A program made the translations under genes and the position numbers. From Planctomycetaceae bacterium (GTDB taxonomy: Bacteria; Planctomycetota; Planctomycetia; Pirellulales; UBA1268), in NCBI GenBank assembly GCA_947453125.1, contig CANGGC010000079.1, positions 1 through 8,196 on the forward strand: DNA of 8,196 nucleotides. The letters are read 5' to 3'. The first letter of the stretch is position 1; each line of letters begins with the position of its first letter. Positions 6,837 through 8,196 of the stretch are shown piece by piece. The notes under the pieces are model-generated. The model was not told the DNA's origin and made no database searches. It saw only the letters and a program-made list of their open reading frames with translations.

Positions 6837-7679
6837 TCACAGCGGGGCCGGAAGGTCGCGGCGACAGAAGATCACGCCACCGATGACGTAGGCGATGCAG
6901 CCGAGGCCGAGGAGAATCCCGTTATAGGCCAGGAGATTCCCCCAACTCACCCCCGCATCCCCGACGAGACGCTGCGGCTCGTAGGCGTTAAGGAACGAGA
7001 GGTAGCCCACCCAGCCAAACGTGCCGCTCATCCGGCCGACGAGTTTCGCCAGCAGCGAGAAGACGTAGAAGCCGCACATCGAGCCGATCGTCCGCCACCG
7101 GTAGGTGTCGGCCGCCGACAGGCAGGCCGAGATTCCGGCTAGGCACACCATCAGGCCGAAGACGTTGGCCACGGGAAGCAGAAACCGCTGCGGCTCGACC
7201 TTTCCGGCCCACGGCCCGAAGGCCACCGCGCCACACACCGACAGCGCCAGCACGCCACAGAGGGTGGCCGACGCTGCGGTCGTGGCCAGTGCCTGCGTCA
7301 CCCACACCGCTTGGCGCCGCACCGGCTGCGCGAGGAGCATCTCCATCGTGCCCCGTTCGAGTTGCCCTGAGACGGCGTCGCTCCCGCGGGTGATGCCCCA
7401 AACCGTTGCCGCCAGCACCACAACCGGATCGACGAAAGCCAGCGCCACCCGGCCGGCGTGGGTCGCCACGTCGGAGAAGGGAACACCAGAAAGCCGCTGC
7501 CAGTCTTTGGGGATCGCCTGGAGGAGGACGTCCTGGAACGCGTTCATCTGGATCTGCGACGACAGCCAGAGAAACAACCAGGGGAACACGCCCCACAGCG
7601 CCACCAGCGCCAAGACCAAGCCGCGTTGGTCACCCCAGGTCTTGTTCCAGATGGCGGTATTCCACACGCGGTCACCCAT
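6837..7679 (-). CDS. ABC-2 type transporter permease
   Basis: The product has 280 residues. ATG 7679 is chosen because it overlaps the stop of the ATPase gene by eight bases (7672-7679), typical of coupled ABC operons; a longer frame from 7811 would read through the ATPase gene. About six hydrophobic segments are visible: 20-39, 76-96, 129-155, 167-190, 197-214 and 249-271. Between the second and third lies GSDAVSGQLERGTMEMLLAQPVRR (its key part is GQLERGTMEMLLAQPV, 105-120), the cytoplasmic coupling signature of ABC-2 permeases such as the NosY group. A soluble segment (41-75) between the first two hydrophobic segments probably faces the periplasm. The transported substrate is unknown. The stop is followed directly by a hairpin, so this is likely the last gene of its operon. 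Confidence 0.9.
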   Translation of the reverse strand: MGDRVWNTAIWNKTWGDQRGLVLALVALWGVFPWLFLWLSSQIQMNAFQDVLLQAIPKDWQRLSGVPFSDVATHAGRVALAFVDPVVVLAATVWGITRGSDAVSGQLERGTMEMLLAQPVRRQAVWVTQALATTAASATLCGVLALSVCGAVAFGPWAGKVEPQRFLLPVANVFGLMVCLAGISACLSAADTYRWRTIGSMCGFYVFSLLAKLVGRMSGTFGWVGYLSFLNAYEPQRLVGDAGVSWGNLLAYNGILLGLGCIAYVIGGVIFCRRDLPAPL

Positions 7680-8196
7680 GACGATGGAAACGGTCGTAAA
7701 CCCCGTCGAGCCCCACGGGATCGACACGAACCTCCCCGAGGGGGAGCGTCGAGAGCCAACCGAGCAGCGGCCGCAACGAATCAGCCGTCTCGAGGATGAC
7801 GTTGCCGTCACGGTCGCAGCTCACGGTGACATGCTCGCGGAGTTCCGCCGGCACCTCTCCCATCGCTCCCTCGAGCCGGGCGGTGATCCGATGATGGCGG
7901 CGGAGATGCGCGATCGACTGCTCGTGGACAACCCGCCCCGCGCGGAGGATCGCCACGCGGTCGCAGGTCGCCTCGACCTCGGAGAGAACATGTGACGAAA
8001 ACATCACCGTCCGTCCGGCAGCCCGAGCCTCGCGGACGAGATCGAGCACGACCGCCCGGGCGGTCGGATCGAGGTTCGCCGTCGGTTCGTCGAGGATCAC
8101 GAGGGTCGCCTCGGTGGCCATCACGACGGCGAGGGCGAGTTTCTGGCGCATTCCTGTGCTCATCCGCGCCACCTGCCGGGAGCAGTCGAGATCGAG
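7672..8196 (-). CDS. ABC transporter ATP-binding protein (5' part cut by window edge)
   Basis: The frame is open to the right edge, giving 174 residues of the C-terminal half; the Walker A motif and start lie outside. Visible motifs in order are the ABC signature RMSTGMRQKLALA (MSTGM replaces LSGGQ, common in ABC-2 exporters), Walker B TLVILDEP, D-loop ANLDP, and H-loop SSH within FSSHVLSEVEATCDRVAIL. A C-terminal extension of about 90 residues after the nucleotide-binding core follows, as in drug or lipid exporter ATPases of the CcmA/NatA type. It energises the permease encoded by the overlapping downstream gene. Substrate cannot be inferred. Confidence 0.95.
   Translation of the reverse strand, partial: LDLDCSRQVARMSTGMRQKLALAVVMATEATLVILDEPTANLDPTARAVVLDLVREARAAGRTVMFSSHVLSEVEATCDRVAILRAGRVVHEQSIAHLRRHHRITARLEGAMGEVPAELREHVTVSCDRDGNVILETADSLRPLLGWLSTLPLGEVRVDPVGLDGVYDRFHRHG

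Noticed and set aside
7680..7811. Longer N-terminus for the ABC permease
   Set aside because: It is Arg/Ser-rich, lies entirely over the ATPase gene, and the ATG at 7679 gives the expected short overlap and first membrane segment.
7105..7995. A 296-codon plus-strand open frame
   Set aside because: It is antisense to both ABC transporter genes and shows no motif.
1..8196. tRNA, rRNA, CRISPR array, insertion sequence, toxin-antitoxin or defence genes
   Set aside because: I looked for cloverleaf-like arms, regularly spaced long repeats, terminal inverted repeats and transposase or nuclease motifs and saw none; coding genes account for nearly the whole window.

Overview
The window is GC-rich, densely coded DNA that most resembles a member of the Planctomycetota, probably Pirellulales-like. 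That assignment rests on inference from protein style: a Wza-like export protein with an extra C-terminal domain, small Gln-rich secreted proteins, and a TPR protein carrying an NNLAWxLATxPD segment. No rRNA or other taxonomic marker is present.

Layout. (1) Positions 1-1953, minus strand: a membrane-anchored nucleotide-sugar dehydratase/epimerase of the CapD/WbpM/PglF type, running off the left edge without its stop. (2) Positions 1954-2212: a divergent intergenic control region holding a triplicated 9-bp motif. (3) Positions 2213-3610, plus strand: a Wza-type polysaccharide export protein with a C-terminal extension that looks like a separate Cys/Trp-rich domain. (4) Positions 3715-4119 and 4116-4856, plus strand: two small exported proteins of unknown function, overlapping by 4 nt. 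(5) Positions 4878-6695, minus strand, convergent with the previous pair: an exported 605-residue TPR protein. (6) Positions 6837-8196, minus strand: the end of an ABC-2 type exporter operon, an ATPase running off the right edge followed by its permease with an 8-nt overlap, then a hairpin just after the permease stop.

How they fit together. The divergent pair (sugar-nucleotide modification and outer-membrane export) looks like part of an exopolysaccharide or capsule locus; the two small secreted proteins lie downstream on the export gene's strand and may share its transcript. The TPR protein and the ABC exporter show no sequence link to polysaccharide and may be separate units. I saw no tRNA, rRNA, CRISPR array, insertion sequence or phage gene. 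The most unusual features are the fused C-terminal domain of the export protein, the 9-bp repeats in the divergent promoter region, the C8-C9 homopolymer runs inside the capD-like gene, and the uncharacterised overlapping secreted pair.
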